A stretch of DNA of 64,000 nucleotides from Casuarina equisetifolia (GCA_028551475.1 CM052359.1:6201583-6265582); one strand, 5' to 3'; numbered from the stretch's first letter, positions 11,491 through 25,339 are shown. Numbers and translations: made by a program. Notes: generated from the letters alone by a model not told the origin.

Positions 11491-13544
11491 GTGCATGTCA
11501 TAATGACGTGATAAGCATATCATAAAATGAATATGATACAACAACCATTAAAATACATATACAAAATATTTACAAATATTACATAGATTAGTGCTATATC
11601 TCATCAAAAAAACCATATAGCTTATGTAATCGGTATATTATGTTAGGGATGTAGCCCTAATGAAAGATTTGCCCATAGGCATAGAATTGGTTTACTCAAT
11701 TGAAACTTTATGTTCTTCCAATATCTCTTGTTTAACATGACATCCATTATCCATGTGCTTATTTTTCGTTAGACTGCTCCTATAATTTCATTTAATACTC
11801 TTATGATGTCATTGAACGTCTTTCGTAAATCACAAAGTCGGGTCCATAAAGAAAATCTTTCTTAGCCAAATTACCAACAGAATGGCCTTGTGTCACCTTA
11901 CTAATTGTGGATATGCAGTAGAAATAAACCAAAAAAAAAAAAAAAATCTTCATACTTTTTCAATAGACCACATCATTACTATATACAAAATTGTAACCTA
12001 TTTTTTACTTTCTTCTATTTGAACATCTCATGAATTGTAATGTGTTTGTCCAATTATTGTAAAAGTTAGACCTCTTATAATCTCAAATTATCAAAACGTA
12101 CTTAATTGCCCCTTTTTTTTCTTTTCTTTTTTTTTTTCAGTTTTCCAATGATCTAAAAATATGTCATTCAATACTTTGAATTACTCCCTTTACATATGTT
12201 GCATATGGTCATACAACTTTGAACTCGTGTTAATCCCGTCTATGAAACAAATCGACATTTGTTTCATTTCAAGCTCATTTTTCAGATATTGATTTACTTA
12301 TATAGAGTTAGGTTTGGAACTTTCTTCTATTTCATATTTCTTCATTATTTTGCTAATGTGAACCTTATAATACAGATAAAGAGCCAGCTTGCTTATTTTC
12401 TAAATATTTTTTTCACTATTTAGATACAAAACACTTTTTTCGTAGGAATGTTTTTAAATAAATTCGGATAAGTTCCTCCCACGAAGCATTTTTCAGCTTT
12501 TTTTCCCCCAAAGGACTTTTCAAAACTAAAAATTCCATCTAAAAACATATTCCACTTTAAAACAAGAATATGGTTTCAAAGTATACACTGAGATTTTCAA
12601 ATTAGAAATAGTGAAAAACAACTTTGAAAACAAAAGCTTGAAAATATAAACAACCTTTTATTTCTTCTTTAAAAAAGTAACTACAAGGAGAAAAAAATAC
12701 AAATAAAAGAAAAAAGGTGGCCAGGTAAAGGACGGCCCTTCAATGGAAGAATGACCCCATTGTAGCCTTGACTAGGTCATTAGAATTGACTAAACAAGAC
12801 AGCAAACTGTGACCATGCTCGTATTAAAGCAGGAATTTCAAAAACCCTTAGTGAACAACCAAGAAAAGTAGTGATGGATCTCTACAAAGACGACTGGATG
12901 CTTTACCAAACACTAACAAGCAGGCCCTTCTTCGTTGGAAACCTAAACAGGTTGCATAAACAAACTTCTTCCTATCTAAGACAAAAAGGATTGGCGACAA
13001 AGAGAAATGACTATTTTAGAAAGCATATTTTTTACTCTGAAGTATCTCAAGCTGTCACATAAGGTCAAATTCTTAAATGAAAAAGGTATTATACTTGTTA
13101 AAAGGCCTAAAATCTTAACCTAAAACGCAACTTAAGAGTTAGAGGGTTCTTCCTTCTTTTATACTTCACTTTAAGGATTTTTTTTTAGTGTGAGGATTTT
13201 GTTCTACACACAATACTTTGTAAAACTTGCAATCTTCCAAAGTTATACATTGCAAAGTTTATATTGAATCTTTCAGTAGTGTCCTTTTATTTTTATTTTA
13301 AACCGGCAGTTGGGAAGGAATTTTAATATTTGAATTAAAAAAAAAATCTATTGGACTCTATGTCAAGCAACATGTTAGATTATCGCCTATATTATACTCA
13401 TTTGTTTAAACTTTTAAATTGAATGTTCACATCACACAACTAATTTAGCACCATAAATAAATCTAGGGAACTATTAGTGTTTTGGATGGACTCACAAAAA
13501 CTCTTTCAACCATTGTATGGGATCCATATATGACCCAAACTAAA

Positions 13545-13910
13545 TGATAAGAAGTGATGTGGTGCTATATGAGTTAACTGACATTGGGGGTCATGTTTAA
13601 GAAGTAAGGAACATGACAAGTTTTAGAAATGTAGAAGTCAATCTCACATAACAGCTAATGTGGAAAAGACATCTCTAACTACAACATGGTCTTTTGATTT
13701 ATGGAGTTGTAGAAAACAACATTCCATTGCTTTAGTTATTTAAATGCTTTTGTTGTATCTTCTTTAAGCAACAAGTCAAGATTGTAATAGGAGAATCTGT
13801 AATGCTAGCCTTTTGTATTGCTCGAAGCATTCAATATAAGAACTTTTCCAAATCCATTGTTGTTCGTGTCTTCTTATCTCACACTGCTTAGACACATATA
13901 AAACCTATCA
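13545..13910. mobile_element. Solo LTR, 366 bp, with 5-bp target-site duplication
   Basis: The element starts TGATAAG and ends CCTATCA (TG...CA). It is flanked by the 5-bp repeat CTAAA at 13540-13544 and 13911-13915. The duplicated unit 2 has the empty site: there a single CTAAA-like site runs straight into the AAGGTTCT block (about 20880-20900). A solo LTR left by recombination between two LTRs explains all of this. The superfamily is unknown. Confidence 0.8.
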
Positions 13911-14266
13911 CTAAATACAAGGTTCTAACAACCATTCTAGTACCACAACACCTAGTCACACCTACCTACGATGTAAATTGGGGTAAACATGACAATAATA
14001 AGCCGAGCGAACATTGTTAGAGAGCAATTCCAATGGATATAATATGATTGGGTGGCAATGCATTTCTTGTATTTTCAAACCAATTTGGTTTGAAGTGGTC
14101 TAATAGTTATCAAAAGAATCTCCTTCTCTTAGAGAGAGTTTTAAACGTGATTCCACTTTTGTTATCTTCCTTTTCTCTTAGAAGAGCTTTTCCTTCACCC
14201 TTGGTTCTACGTCTCCGTATATATTTGTGACAACGAGCTTCAAAAGCATGCCGAGATTGTTCTACA

Positions 14267-15555
14267 ATGGAAGTGACCAACATGCACAAAACAATCAAGA
14301 CTTATATTGATGTTGCACCAAAGAAGTCCTACTTTGATCTCAAGATTGCAACCCTTTCTTTGTTAGTTCAACTTGGGCCCAAGCACATCATGGTGAAAAA
14401 TCTCTATGTATCCATTGACCTTTACTAGCTAAACTACATCAAGAGTCAAAGCTCTTCTCAAAAAGCCATAAATTTTGCTATAGGGATAACCCAAACGAGG
14501 TAAGCTACCCTTTTCAGTTAGAGATTGGTTATACAAAGCCGCAATGTTTTTAGTTATTTCATATATGGGACAAGTTATCTATGTTTCTGGTGTGGCTAAA
14601 GTTATGGTCTCTAGTAATCACTAGTTTGAGAAGGATGACTTGGTGGTTGGCCTCATTGCTTGGGAAGAGTATGGTGTGCTGAAAGAATGAAGCATTTTAA
14701 ATAAATTGGATCTTATAAGATTTTCATTAACTCACCATATTGGAATTCTAGATAATTAGTATTGACTTCGTCTCATCCCTTAATGGAGCTGAACACAGGG
14801 AGGGGGTTTGAACAAACCACATTTCCCTAGACCTATCTATTGTGCAACATAGTAAGAGGTAGAGTTGCATTCAACTCACCAAAATAAATCACAACTTAAT
14901 TGTGTATTAATTTTTTGCTTAATGCTTGATCAAGGAACCGTAGGCTTGAACTAAGAAATGAGTAATTTGATGTTGCACCTATCACTCGACTAATTTCCTT
15001 TTCAAACTATTTCTACAGGGTTTATTGGATTGACAGCCTATCAAGCCTAAGAAGGGGGAGGAAGTATTTGTATCTACTGCTGCTAGATCAATAGGAAATT
15101 TGGTTAGCCATTATGCAAAACTGTATGATTGCTATGTTGTTGGCTATGCTAAAAGCAAGGAAAAGGTGGCACTTGTGCAGAAATTGCATTAGTGATTCTT
15201 TTGGTTTTGATTTTACAAGAGAACTTCACTTGATTGAAATTAAATTTTATGTTAAACTTGATCAAGGTAGAATTGCTTAAAGAAAAGCTTGGATTTGGTG
15301 ATGCATTCAACTATAAGGAAGAAACATATTTGAAGTCAGCTCTAAAGAGGTTAGACCTAACAAAATTTTCGATTTCTACTTAAACAAGAGTAGTATAAGT
15401 GATAAATAGATCGATCAATTACCCTAAATCCTGAACTGATTAATAATGATGAATTGAATTATTTAGCTATTGTTCTCACACTTAGCATATGGTTTTACAG
15501 GTACTTCCTAGATGGAATTGACATACACTTTGACAATGTGGGGACTGAGATGCTG
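14267..15555 (+). pseudogene. Pseudogene of NADP-dependent alkenal double bond reductase
   Basis: This is a decayed copy of the intact gene at 21237-22868, with the same exon order: exon 1 from 14267, exon 2 around 14575-14755, exon 3 from about 15020, exon 4 from about 15267 and exon 5 from about 15501. Exon 1 keeps its ATG but has an in-frame TAG at 14426-14428 where the live gene has CAG. Exon 2 carries several stops. Exon 3 lacks about 20 bp after the TAY codons, so the frame shifts. Exon 5 ends after about 55 bp, and unrelated sequence follows from 15556. It cannot encode a working enzyme. Confidence 0.92.
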
Positions 15556-15808
15556 TATTGAATATGCTTCCTAGCATTTCTGACAATTGTATTGAATATG
15601 CTGTAACTTTATATATAGTACTCTTAGGGATGAAATGCAAACTTGGATTGGGACTTTTGGGTTGTATTTTATTTTTAAACCTTCTAGAGAATTGAATTTT
15701 GCCTTTTTTATGATTATCTTTTAAATAAAATGAAATTGTTTTGATTGGAGTTTTAAAGGAATTAACTACATAATGAAGCTATTTGTATCAGGCAATCCAT
15801 AGTTTTGT

Positions 15809-17485
15809 ATGAGAATTAGATTCCCGCTTCCCAAACGCCTTCATCATCGTAATCAAGTCCCCCACTCCAGTGGAAATGTTCCGTCGTTTCAAATGATCCT
15901 AAAGACCGCTAACATCAGTACCCTCGCTTCGATCCCACAACATTGCAAAACCCTAAACCAGCTCAAGCAAGTCCATGCTCACCTTCTCAAATCCCACCTA
16001 CCCGAGAACCCGTTCGCAATCGCGCCGGTCCTCGCCGTCGCTGCAACGTCTAAGGATGCTTCTTTCTTTTCTTACGCTCGCTCGATTTTCAAGCATCTCT
16101 GTTACCGTAATACTTTCATGTACAATAATATGATCAGAGGGCTTGTTCAGGCAAATTCGCCGATACGCGCAATTTTGTGCTACTTGGACATGTTGAATTG
16201 TGGCCTTGTGCCAAATAACTGTACCTTTCCACCGTTGTTAAAGGCTTGTACGATTTTAGTTCCGCTTTCCAAGAAGATAATCGGTCGTTTGGTTCATGCC
16301 CATGTTGTCAACTTCGGATTCCGTGATGATCCTTTCGTCGTTAGTGCGCTTATTGAGCATTACTCCGTAGGACACGACATAGGAACTGCAAGATTGTTGT
16401 TTGATAGAAGTCCAGAGAAAGACGTGGTTATGTGGACAGCAATGATTGATGGGTACGGGAAGGTGGGGGATGTCGCAAATGCAAGATTGTTGTTTGAAGA
16501 AATGCGTGGAAGGAATGTGATCTCGTGGAGTGCGATGATGGCTGCGTATTCTCGGGTTAGCGACTTCAAAGAGGTGCTTAGCTTGTTTACGAAAATGCAA
16601 GAAGCGGGAATAAAGCCTAATGAGTCGGTTCTCGTTAGCGCTCTCACTGCCTGTGCGCATCTTGGTGCAGTTACACAAGGATTGTGGATCCACTCATATG
16701 CTAAGAGGCATAATCTTGAGACCAACCCAATTCTGGCCACTGCATTGGTGGACATGTACTCGAAATGCGGTTTGATCGAATCCGCATTATCAGTTTTTGA
16801 GAGGATTCCTAATAAGGATGCTGGGGCATGGAATGCAATGATTTGTGGCGTTGCAATGAATGGGGGTGCAAGGAAGCCGCTGGATTTATTCAATCAAATG
16901 GCCACAACTGGGACTCAACCTACGGAGACCACGTTTGTTGCTCTGCTTACCGCTTGTACCCATGCAAAGATGGTCGCCGAGGGGCTTAAATTGTTTGAAC
17001 TAATGGGTACTGTTTACCGGGTTGAACCCCAGCTTGAGCATCACGCGTGTATTGTTGATCTCTTGGCTAGAGCTGGTATGATAGAAGAAGCTGAGACGTT
17101 CGTAGAGGAGAAGATTGGGGAGCTTGCTAATGGAGATGCCAATATCTGGGGAGCGCTATTGGGCGCATCTAGAGTTTATGGGAACATTGAAATTGGGGAC
17201 AGGGTCTGGAAAAGGCTAATCCGTATGGGGGTAGTTGATTCTGGTACAATTGTTCTTTCATATAGCATATACAGGGAAGCTGGCTGGGAATTGGAGGCAA
17301 AGACAGTCAGGAAAACGATTTCGGAAGCAGGAATGAAGAAGCAACCGGGTTGCAGTGTGATTGAGGTGAGTGGCAAGGTTGAAGAGTTCCTTGCAGGGGA
17401 TCTTTGCCATCCTCAGGCACAAGAAATATGTAGGATGCTCGATTCTTTATCCAAAATCATGAATTTGGACTGCACTGTAAAGTAA
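15809..17485 (+). CDS. Pentatricopeptide repeat protein, PLS class with E/E+ domains
   Basis: An intronless 558-residue protein, probably a sequence-specific RNA-binding factor for organelle RNA editing. The N-terminus is rich in R, H and P (MRIRFPLPKRLHHRNQ), as in an organelle transit peptide, and mitochondria seem likely. PLS-type repeats run from about residue 100 to 405: YNNMIRGLVQANSP, WTAMIDGYGKVGDV, WSAMMAAYSRVSDF, LVDMYSKCGLIESA, WNAMICGVAMNGG, CIVDLLARAGMIEEA. The E domain follows (IWGALLGASRVYGNIEIG, about 446-463) and then E+ (KQPGCSVIEV, FLAGDLCHPQAQEI). There is no DYW deaminase domain, so editing would need a DYW partner in trans. Met29 is another possible start. It lies between the dead reductase and a broken GT14 end, yet is fully open, so it is likely a live gene. 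Confidence 0.93.
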   Translation: MRIRFPLPKRLHHRNQVPHSSGNVPSFQMILKTANISTLASIPQHCKTLNQLKQVHAHLLKSHLPENPFAIAPVLAVAATSKDASFFSYARSIFKHLCYRNTFMYNNMIRGLVQANSPIRAILCYLDMLNCGLVPNNCTFPPLLKACTILVPLSKKIIGRLVHAHVVNFGFRDDPFVVSALIEHYSVGHDIGTARLLFDRSPEKDVVMWTAMIDGYGKVGDVANARLLFEEMRGRNVISWSAMMAAYSRVSDFKEVLSLFTKMQEAGIKPNESVLVSALTACAHLGAVTQGLWIHSYAKRHNLETNPILATALVDMYSKCGLIESALSVFERIPNKDAGAWNAMICGVAMNGGARKPLDLFNQMATTGTQPTETTFVALLTACTHAKMVAEGLKLFELMGTVYRVEPQLEHHACIVDLLARAGMIEEAETFVEEKIGELANGDANIWGALLGASRVYGNIEIGDRVWKRLIRMGVVDSGTIVLSYSIYREAGWELEAKTVRKTISEAGMKKQPGCSVIEVSGKVEEFLAGDLCHPQAQEICRMLDSLSKIMNLDCTVK

Positions 17486-17856
17486 TTTACAGGGGCTTTT
17501 AACAAAAGGTGTCAATTTTCTGCCCCCAAAATATTGCAGAAATGGAATCATGGAGCAAGGTAACATGATTGTGCATCTATATAGGGAATTGGCAGTATTT
17601 TCTCAAGCTCCATGAGCAGGGGAGAGTGAGAGAAAAAAAATTATATTCAAGGGTAGTGATTTGACTATCAAGATTATGCCCCCTTATGATACTGTTGAAA
17701 TCAAAATGGTGGTTTTTTCGTAAGTTAAAATGGTTTTCTTTTAATAGACTGGCAAGAGGCTGCTTACCATGTGGGCTGGACGGTTATTGCCACTGCATGT
17801 ATGTTATATGGCTGGCTCCCTGTGAAAGATTCTTGAAATAACTGGGACAGTGTATG
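17486..17856 (+). other. 3' flank of the PPR gene
   Basis: Non-coding sequence that probably includes the PPR 3' UTR. No clear poly(A) signal stands out, and no other gene is seen. Confidence 0.3.
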
Positions 17857-18261
17857 AATAAATTGGCGAGGCGAAGCATGATTCTGCAACATTTCATCAA
17901 TATGCGAACCTTGCTATAGGTTAAATAACATTATAGGCTATTCAGCTACAAAAATATATTAGGGGATATAATGCATTCTGGAAATGCCGTAGTTTTCCTT
18001 CCCTGCTTAGTTCAGAAGCATTACTAACGGATTCTGTCAGCAGCCTCGATTACTAATTGAAATGAGCAATTATCTTGGTTACTTGGTGTGAGATGTCATC
18101 TTTCAGCAGAGGCCTTGCAGGACTTATTTGCGTCATGCGCATTGCTTTTGGCGAAAGTGGTCAGCTGATAACAAGCCACTGATGAGGTGTTTGAGCCTTT
18201 ACGCATCTGGACCTGGCCTAAGTTCAGTGATGTTTGCATTTTGTTGATGAGGATACCATCC
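17857..18261 (-). pseudogene. Broken 3' end of a GT14 glycosyltransferase gene
   Basis: The stretch matches the 3' UTR and the last 40 or so codons of the intact GT14 gene (about 25065-25475), in the same orientation. On the minus strand it reads GWYPHQQNANITELRPGPDA, then an in-frame TAA, then a C-terminus ending FRQKQCA and a stop. All upstream exons are missing. Homology stops at about 18261, where reductase promoter sequence begins directly. Confidence 0.88.
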
Positions 18262-18610
18262 TTTGCCTCTGGTCTCTACTTTTGGACATAGCTGCAACAG
18301 GGGGCTTCAATCACACGTTGAGGTAGTTTACATTGTGCACAGCAATCAACTCATATTGATGGTTCACCAAAATGGTCCTACTTTGAGCACAAGACTGCAG
18401 CTCTTCCTCTGTCAGTTGAGCCTGGGTCCAACGACGTCATAGCTAAGAATCTCTATAGATCCATGGACCCTAATCAGATAAACCGCGTGAAGTGTCACAG
18501 CTCCTCTCAGAGAGCCATAAATGTTACTGTTGGTATCACCCGGGCGACGTAAGTGACCCATTTAAGTTAGAGATCCGGTATCTCCATCATTTTGAGTTCT
18601 TTCATATATT
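18262..18610 (+). pseudogene. Lone exon 1 fragment of alkenal double bond reductase
   Basis: From 18262 the sequence matches the leader of the intact reductase, then its exon 1 up to the donor site (18548/18549, GTAAGT) and about 60 bp of intron 1. The exon is open from about 18349 to 18548 and keeps blocks such as WSYFEHKTAALPLSVEPGS, but the start ATG is gone and no later exons follow. It is a third reductase copy in the region. 18611-18879 holds no recognisable gene. Confidence 0.88.
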
Positions 18611-20535
18611 GGACAGATAAAAGGCAGTACAGTACCGCATATTTGCAGGACATACAGTAGCAGGACGTATTATAACAGGTGTGCTTCGCATATCACCGCA
18701 GGCCAGAGTAAGGCAACAGCAAGGCTTTTTAACACGGCATAAAAATAGGGTCACGTCAGCATAATTTCAGCGCCATTGGCCCCGCATAGTCATCAGTACA
18801 ATATCATCATATTTGAGAGGCATTAGCAAGCATAATGATAGAATACTTTCATCATCAAAACATGCTTGTTCCCCAACAAGACATAATAAGCATACCATAA
18901 AACACATATGATACAACAACTACGAAAATATATTTATAACATGTTCACAAATAATACATAGATCGGTACTATACCTCAACCATATAGCCTATGCAATTGG
19001 TATATTTTCTTAGGGATGTGGCCTTAATCAAATGATATTCAGCCATAGGCGTCGAATTGGTTTACTCTATTGAAACTTTATGTTCTTCACATTTCTCTTG
19101 TTTAACAAGGTATTTGTAGCCATATGCTTATTTTTCATTAGATTTCCTGTTTCAATTTCATTAAAACTCTAACGATATCATTGGACATCTTTGTAGATCT
19201 CAAAAGAGGGTCCATAATCTCTAGGGTCCTTTGAAATTTTGCTAAGCTAGATTATCTACAAAGAGGGCGTGTATCGTTTAATTAATTATGCCTATGTGGT
19301 AAAAATAACTGAAAACGTTTCTTTGTCCTTTTTCAATAGACTACACCATTAGTAAGTACAAATTTTTAACCTTTTTTTTTTCTTTTTACTTTCTACTATT
19401 CTGACATCTTTTGAATTGGAATGTGTATGTCCAATTACTCTAAAATAAATACTTTATATAATCTCAAGAATGTGTATGTTCAATTACTCTAAAATAAAAA
19501 CTTTATATAATCTCAAATTATTAAAGGTACGTAAACCTATGTCATTCTAAAATACTTTGGATACTTCCATTTAAGCTCGTGCTAAAGAACTGTTTATGAA
19601 ACATAAGGACATGCTTTCATTTGTTTCACTTAAAGCTCATTTTTCAGATACTTAATTTACTTATATAGGGTGAGGTTTGGAACTCACTTCTATATCATAT
19701 TTCTTCATTATTTTGCTAGATGTAACCCTTTCAAACAGACAAAGAGCAAGCCTGGTCGATTTAAAAAAAATATATTTTTTCACTATTTAGATATAAAGCA
19801 TTTTTCAGCTTTCAAAAGGACATTCAAAAGAAAAAGTTTCTTCTGGAAACCTATTCACTTTAAAACAAGAATATGGTTTCAAAATATATGGTTAAATTTT
19901 CAAATTAAAAATAGTGAAAAACATCTTTGAAAACACTAGAGCTTTTTCTTCTCCTGTACAAAAGTAACTCAAGGGGAAAAAATAAAAGAGAAAAAAAGAA
20001 AAAGAAAACAGGTAGTGACATAAAGACGGCCCAATGGCTTCGATGGATGAATGATCCAATTGTAGCCATGACTTGGACATTGGAACTGTCTGATTAAGAC
20101 AGCAAAGAGTAATCATACTTAAATAAAAGTAGAAATTTCATCAACCTCTAATGAACAACAAAGAGAAGTAATGACGGATCTCTATAATACTTATGAAGGA
20201 TCTATATAAACAAGAAACTACCAAACAGGCCCTTGTTCAATGAAAGACAAAACAGGTTGCGTAAACAATCTTCCCCCTCAAAATGCATAAACAATCCACT
20301 ACGCCCTATAGTAACACATAGAAAAGGATATTAGTTGTTAGTGATACTTGACAGGTAGCATAAACAGTCATAGAAAACATGTTTTTTATTCAAAAGTGTC
20401 TCAAGCTGTCACACGGTCGAATTCTCAAATGAAAAAGGTTTTATACTTGTGTAACACTTGCAACTTCCAAAAGTGTACACTAGAAGGTTTATATATATAT
20501 AAATTTCTTTGCATTTGCCTGTTAAAAAAATAAAC

Positions 20536-20690
20536 CTTGAGCTTTGACATTTTGATAGCATTCAAGAGCTCTATTATATGAGAGATCAGGGTTCGAGCCT
20601 CCCTCCCCTAATAAATCATCTATATCACCACAACCATCCCTGATTTAAAAATAAAAATAAAAATAAAAAAAAATAAAAAAGGAGTAATAT
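20536..20690 (+). repeat. Probable SINE with B box and A-rich tail
   Basis: GGTTCGAGCC at 20590-20599 is a near-perfect pol III B box. It is followed by a C-rich body and, at 20645-20682, by an A-rich tail made of AAAAAT-type units. An A box is only weakly visible upstream (about 20553-20568). The matching part of unit 1 does not show it, which fits insertion after the duplication, although alignment there is poor. Confidence 0.5.
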
Positions 20691-21236
20691 ACAGTCTAGC
20701 TCTAGTACTTTTTGATGAAAACCTACCACCTCTGACGTTCTCATTTATTTGAACTTTTAGGTGAGATGTTAACGTCCTACAGCTACCCAGAGCCATAAAT
20801 AAATCTTGGGAACCAAAGGTGTTTTGGATGGAATCACAGCAACTCTTTCAGCTATTGTATGCGATCCAGATATGACCAGAACTAAATTCAAGGTTCTGAT
20901 AAGCGTTCTGGAACCAGCACCTACTCCCACCCACCTGCGATGTATGATTGTAAAAATTGGATAATAGCACCAAGCCGACTGAGCGGTTGATAGAGAACAA
21001 ATCGAATCGATAGAATATATCTCAACGTCAACGTCGTGGTATATCATAAAACCAACTTGGTTTGCAATGGTCTATCATTTATCCAAAAGAATCGCCCCTT
21101 CTTGGAGTAGAGTTGTAAACGTGATTCCACTTTTGTTGTCTTCCTTTCTCTTAGAAGAGCTTTCTTCTGCCCCTGGTTCTACTTCTACATATAGCTGCAA
21201 CATTGAGCTTCAACTTCACACTCAGGTAATTCTACA

Positions 21237-22868
<1,632 letters not shown>

Positions 22869-22910
22869 ACGGGGAGACAAAAGAAAAACTCATTTTATTG
22901 AATAATAAAC

Positions 22911-25064
22911 TAGAGGGAACCTCCATTAATGATTTTGTTGTTCTTACGGTAATAGTAGTTGGTAGCAATAGGTTATGGATATAAGTTTTAGTTATTTATG
23001 TTATAATAAAGCTCATATAGAAAGCATGTAAATATCCATGTAATTTGGACAATAATTAACAAAACCCAGTCAAGAACCTTTATAGCTCAGTGGAATGTGG
23101 TGGGACTCCCACCAGAGAGGTTGGGGTTCAAGACAATCCCTACCCCTTGATATATATAAAAGAAGACCTAGTCTATAGGTCTTGTTAACTTAGTTATTGT
23201 CATTAGGTAATATTCAATTGTTTCTTAGTTCTTGTCATTAAGTAGAACCTTATAGTTACCTTATTAATTATTGGTGGGTTAGGCTTTAAAGTTTTTGGAT
23301 ACAACTCTATGAACTTGGTTTAGAACTTTATAAATGGGGTGAGTATATGTAATCCAAATTAAATAAAAAAATTATATTTTTGCTTTAAGTAATTCTAGTT
23401 TGGTTTTGATTAAAGAAGTTATTCATTTTGACTTTAGTTTCCTTTTTAAAAAATAATTTATCTTTCTCTTTTCCTTGCTCATTGTTCAAAATAGGCAAGC
23501 ACAAGAATAAGGGAGAGATTAGAAAACTTAAATCCTTAGCTTGTGAGAATATTTTGGACAATTAAAATTCAAATCATAAAATCACTTAATCTTCTTTCAA
23601 TTTCATAACACACTACTTACATTACCATGCTTAAATTCTAGGCCTTAACAATATAAAGGCCACAACTTTAGATCCAATTAATAAAAAATGACAGCCTTCC
23701 TTTCATATATATATAGATGCATGCCAAAGTTTCTCTTAAAGGATACTTGACCTCCAATTATACATTGACCTTCACAAAAAGTAAGACATTTTGTAACCAT
23801 CATATTATTTTCCTAAATGATAACAAGATATCAAATCAATAGGTTAATAACTTATGGTTGGCTTTTAGCCACCCAAGATGTAGGTCTTGAGTTCCACTTC
23901 TCATACTATCAAACACCCATTATATGATAATAATAAAATTTTATAAACTACTATAACTAAATTTAAGTGATAGTTTTGCTCTAAAATTACTAGAAAAGAA
24001 TAAACATGTGACTAAATCTTGAAAGATTGACATTGTCTTGTGAAGATTTTTATTTTTTATAAAGTCTATTTAGGCTATGTGGAAGAAAAGAATGTTAAAG
24101 GTTAAAACATTATAAGAAGAGAATAAAAAAGATAGCCTACTCACTAAACTTTTGATACAAAGAAGCTTGACCGCTAATATCTTTGTTTTCAAGTGTATAT
24201 AGACAAGATCTAGCCTTCATCGACCACTAAACAATCTCAAGATATGTTAAAACAGTAAAATTTTATTTGAAAAAAAAAACATATTAAGGAGCAGAAACAA
24301 TCCGAAAAAGAAGACTAGAAAGGTCAAAAAAGAGAAAGAAAGAAAAAACTGCACATTATTTCATGTCTAGACACAGAAGAGTTCAATAGCGAAGCACATG
24401 CACGACATGTTTGAAGAAAACGGGATTAGATTAGGGTATCAAACAACGAATGACAATAAGAAATAAATCAAAGAAAAAAGGAATACACACGGCAAGAAAC
24501 GTAAAAATAATTTAAAGGAAGGGAAAAAATCTAATTGATTGGTAGAAGTAGACCAAATAGAAGAAACAACGTATTGGAAATTATGGAAAGGACCATGAGA
24601 AGCTAACTGTGTTGACCATAAGAAGGTAAATAACTATTTGTCCTTTTTATTTTGGGTTTTCAATTCGTCTCTTTCGATTGTTGTTTTCCAAATTCATGCC
24701 TTTTATGTGGCAGATATACTATTTTGAGAATATTTGTGGATTTGGTTTGCTTCTTTGGTTTAGAGCTTTTTCCCCTTTTATTTCCAAAACTCTAAGCGTT
24801 TGAAACTACATTCTCATTTTCCCGGTAAATTGTAAGAATTAACGCAACCTAATGATCCAAGAAGAAAGGTTTGAATTAGGTCAAAAGCTGGCTAAGAAAG
24901 AATCAAGTATGTTTCTATGGTAGTTATACGATGACAAATGACATGAGATATTATGTTGGTTCAAAATTTTCAAATCTTGTGTGTTCTTGTATGTTTTTTG
25001 TTTGATCTATATGTTCATGTATTCATTGAATGGGTCATTTTGCAACATACTACATGAATGGATA
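22911..25064. other. Intergenic, AT-rich, no gene seen
   Basis: The stretch separates the reductase from the 3' side of GT14. Apart from a SINE-like head near 23083-23140 and a short imperfect direct repeat (about 23190-23260), I see only AT-rich sequence with many stops in all frames. Confidence 0.6.
23083..23200 (+). repeat. tRNA-related SINE-like sequence with A and B boxes
   Basis: TAGCTCAGTGG at 23083-23093 fits the pol III A box, and GGTTCAAGAC at 23125-23134 fits the B box; the spacing of about 40 bp is as in tRNA genes. The sequence does not fold as an intact tRNA (no matching acceptor ends), so a tRNA-derived SINE is likelier than a tRNA gene. Its 3' end is not clear. Confidence 0.5.
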
Positions 25065-25339
25065 ATGCATGAATAAATTAAGGAAGCATGATTCAGTAAC
25101 ATTTCATCAATATGCAAACCATGTTATGTTAAATAACATTATAAGCTATTCAGCTACAAGAATATCTTATGGGATATATGTATTCTGGAAAGGCAGTAAT
25201 TTCCCTTCGCTGCTTGGTTCCCAAGGAATTAGTAACGGACTTGTTAGCAGCCTCTATTATCAATTGAAATGAGCAATGATCTTGGTTACTTGGTGTGAGA
25301 TGCCGTCTTTCCACAGAGGCCTCGCAGGAGTTATTTGTG

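Larger units (their letters stand above)
11505..15555. repeat. Segmental duplication, unit 1 (upstream DNA plus dead reductase)
   Basis: This region is collinear with 18880-22555. Matching landmarks include the GATAAGCATAT-like start (11505 and 18880), the GAAACTTTATGTTCTTC block (about 11703 and 19073), the block around 12300/19650 and the reductase exons. The spacing falls from 7,375 to 6,970 bp mainly because unit 1 carries a 366-bp solo LTR. Homology stops abruptly inside reductase exon 5 at about 15555. Apart from the pseudogene and the solo LTR, I see no other gene in it. Confidence 0.8.

Noticed and set aside
16256..16893. Long open frames on the minus strand inside the PPR gene (145 and 177 codons)
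   Set aside because: They are antisense to an intact 558-codon PPR frame, have no recognised domain and arise from its codon pattern.
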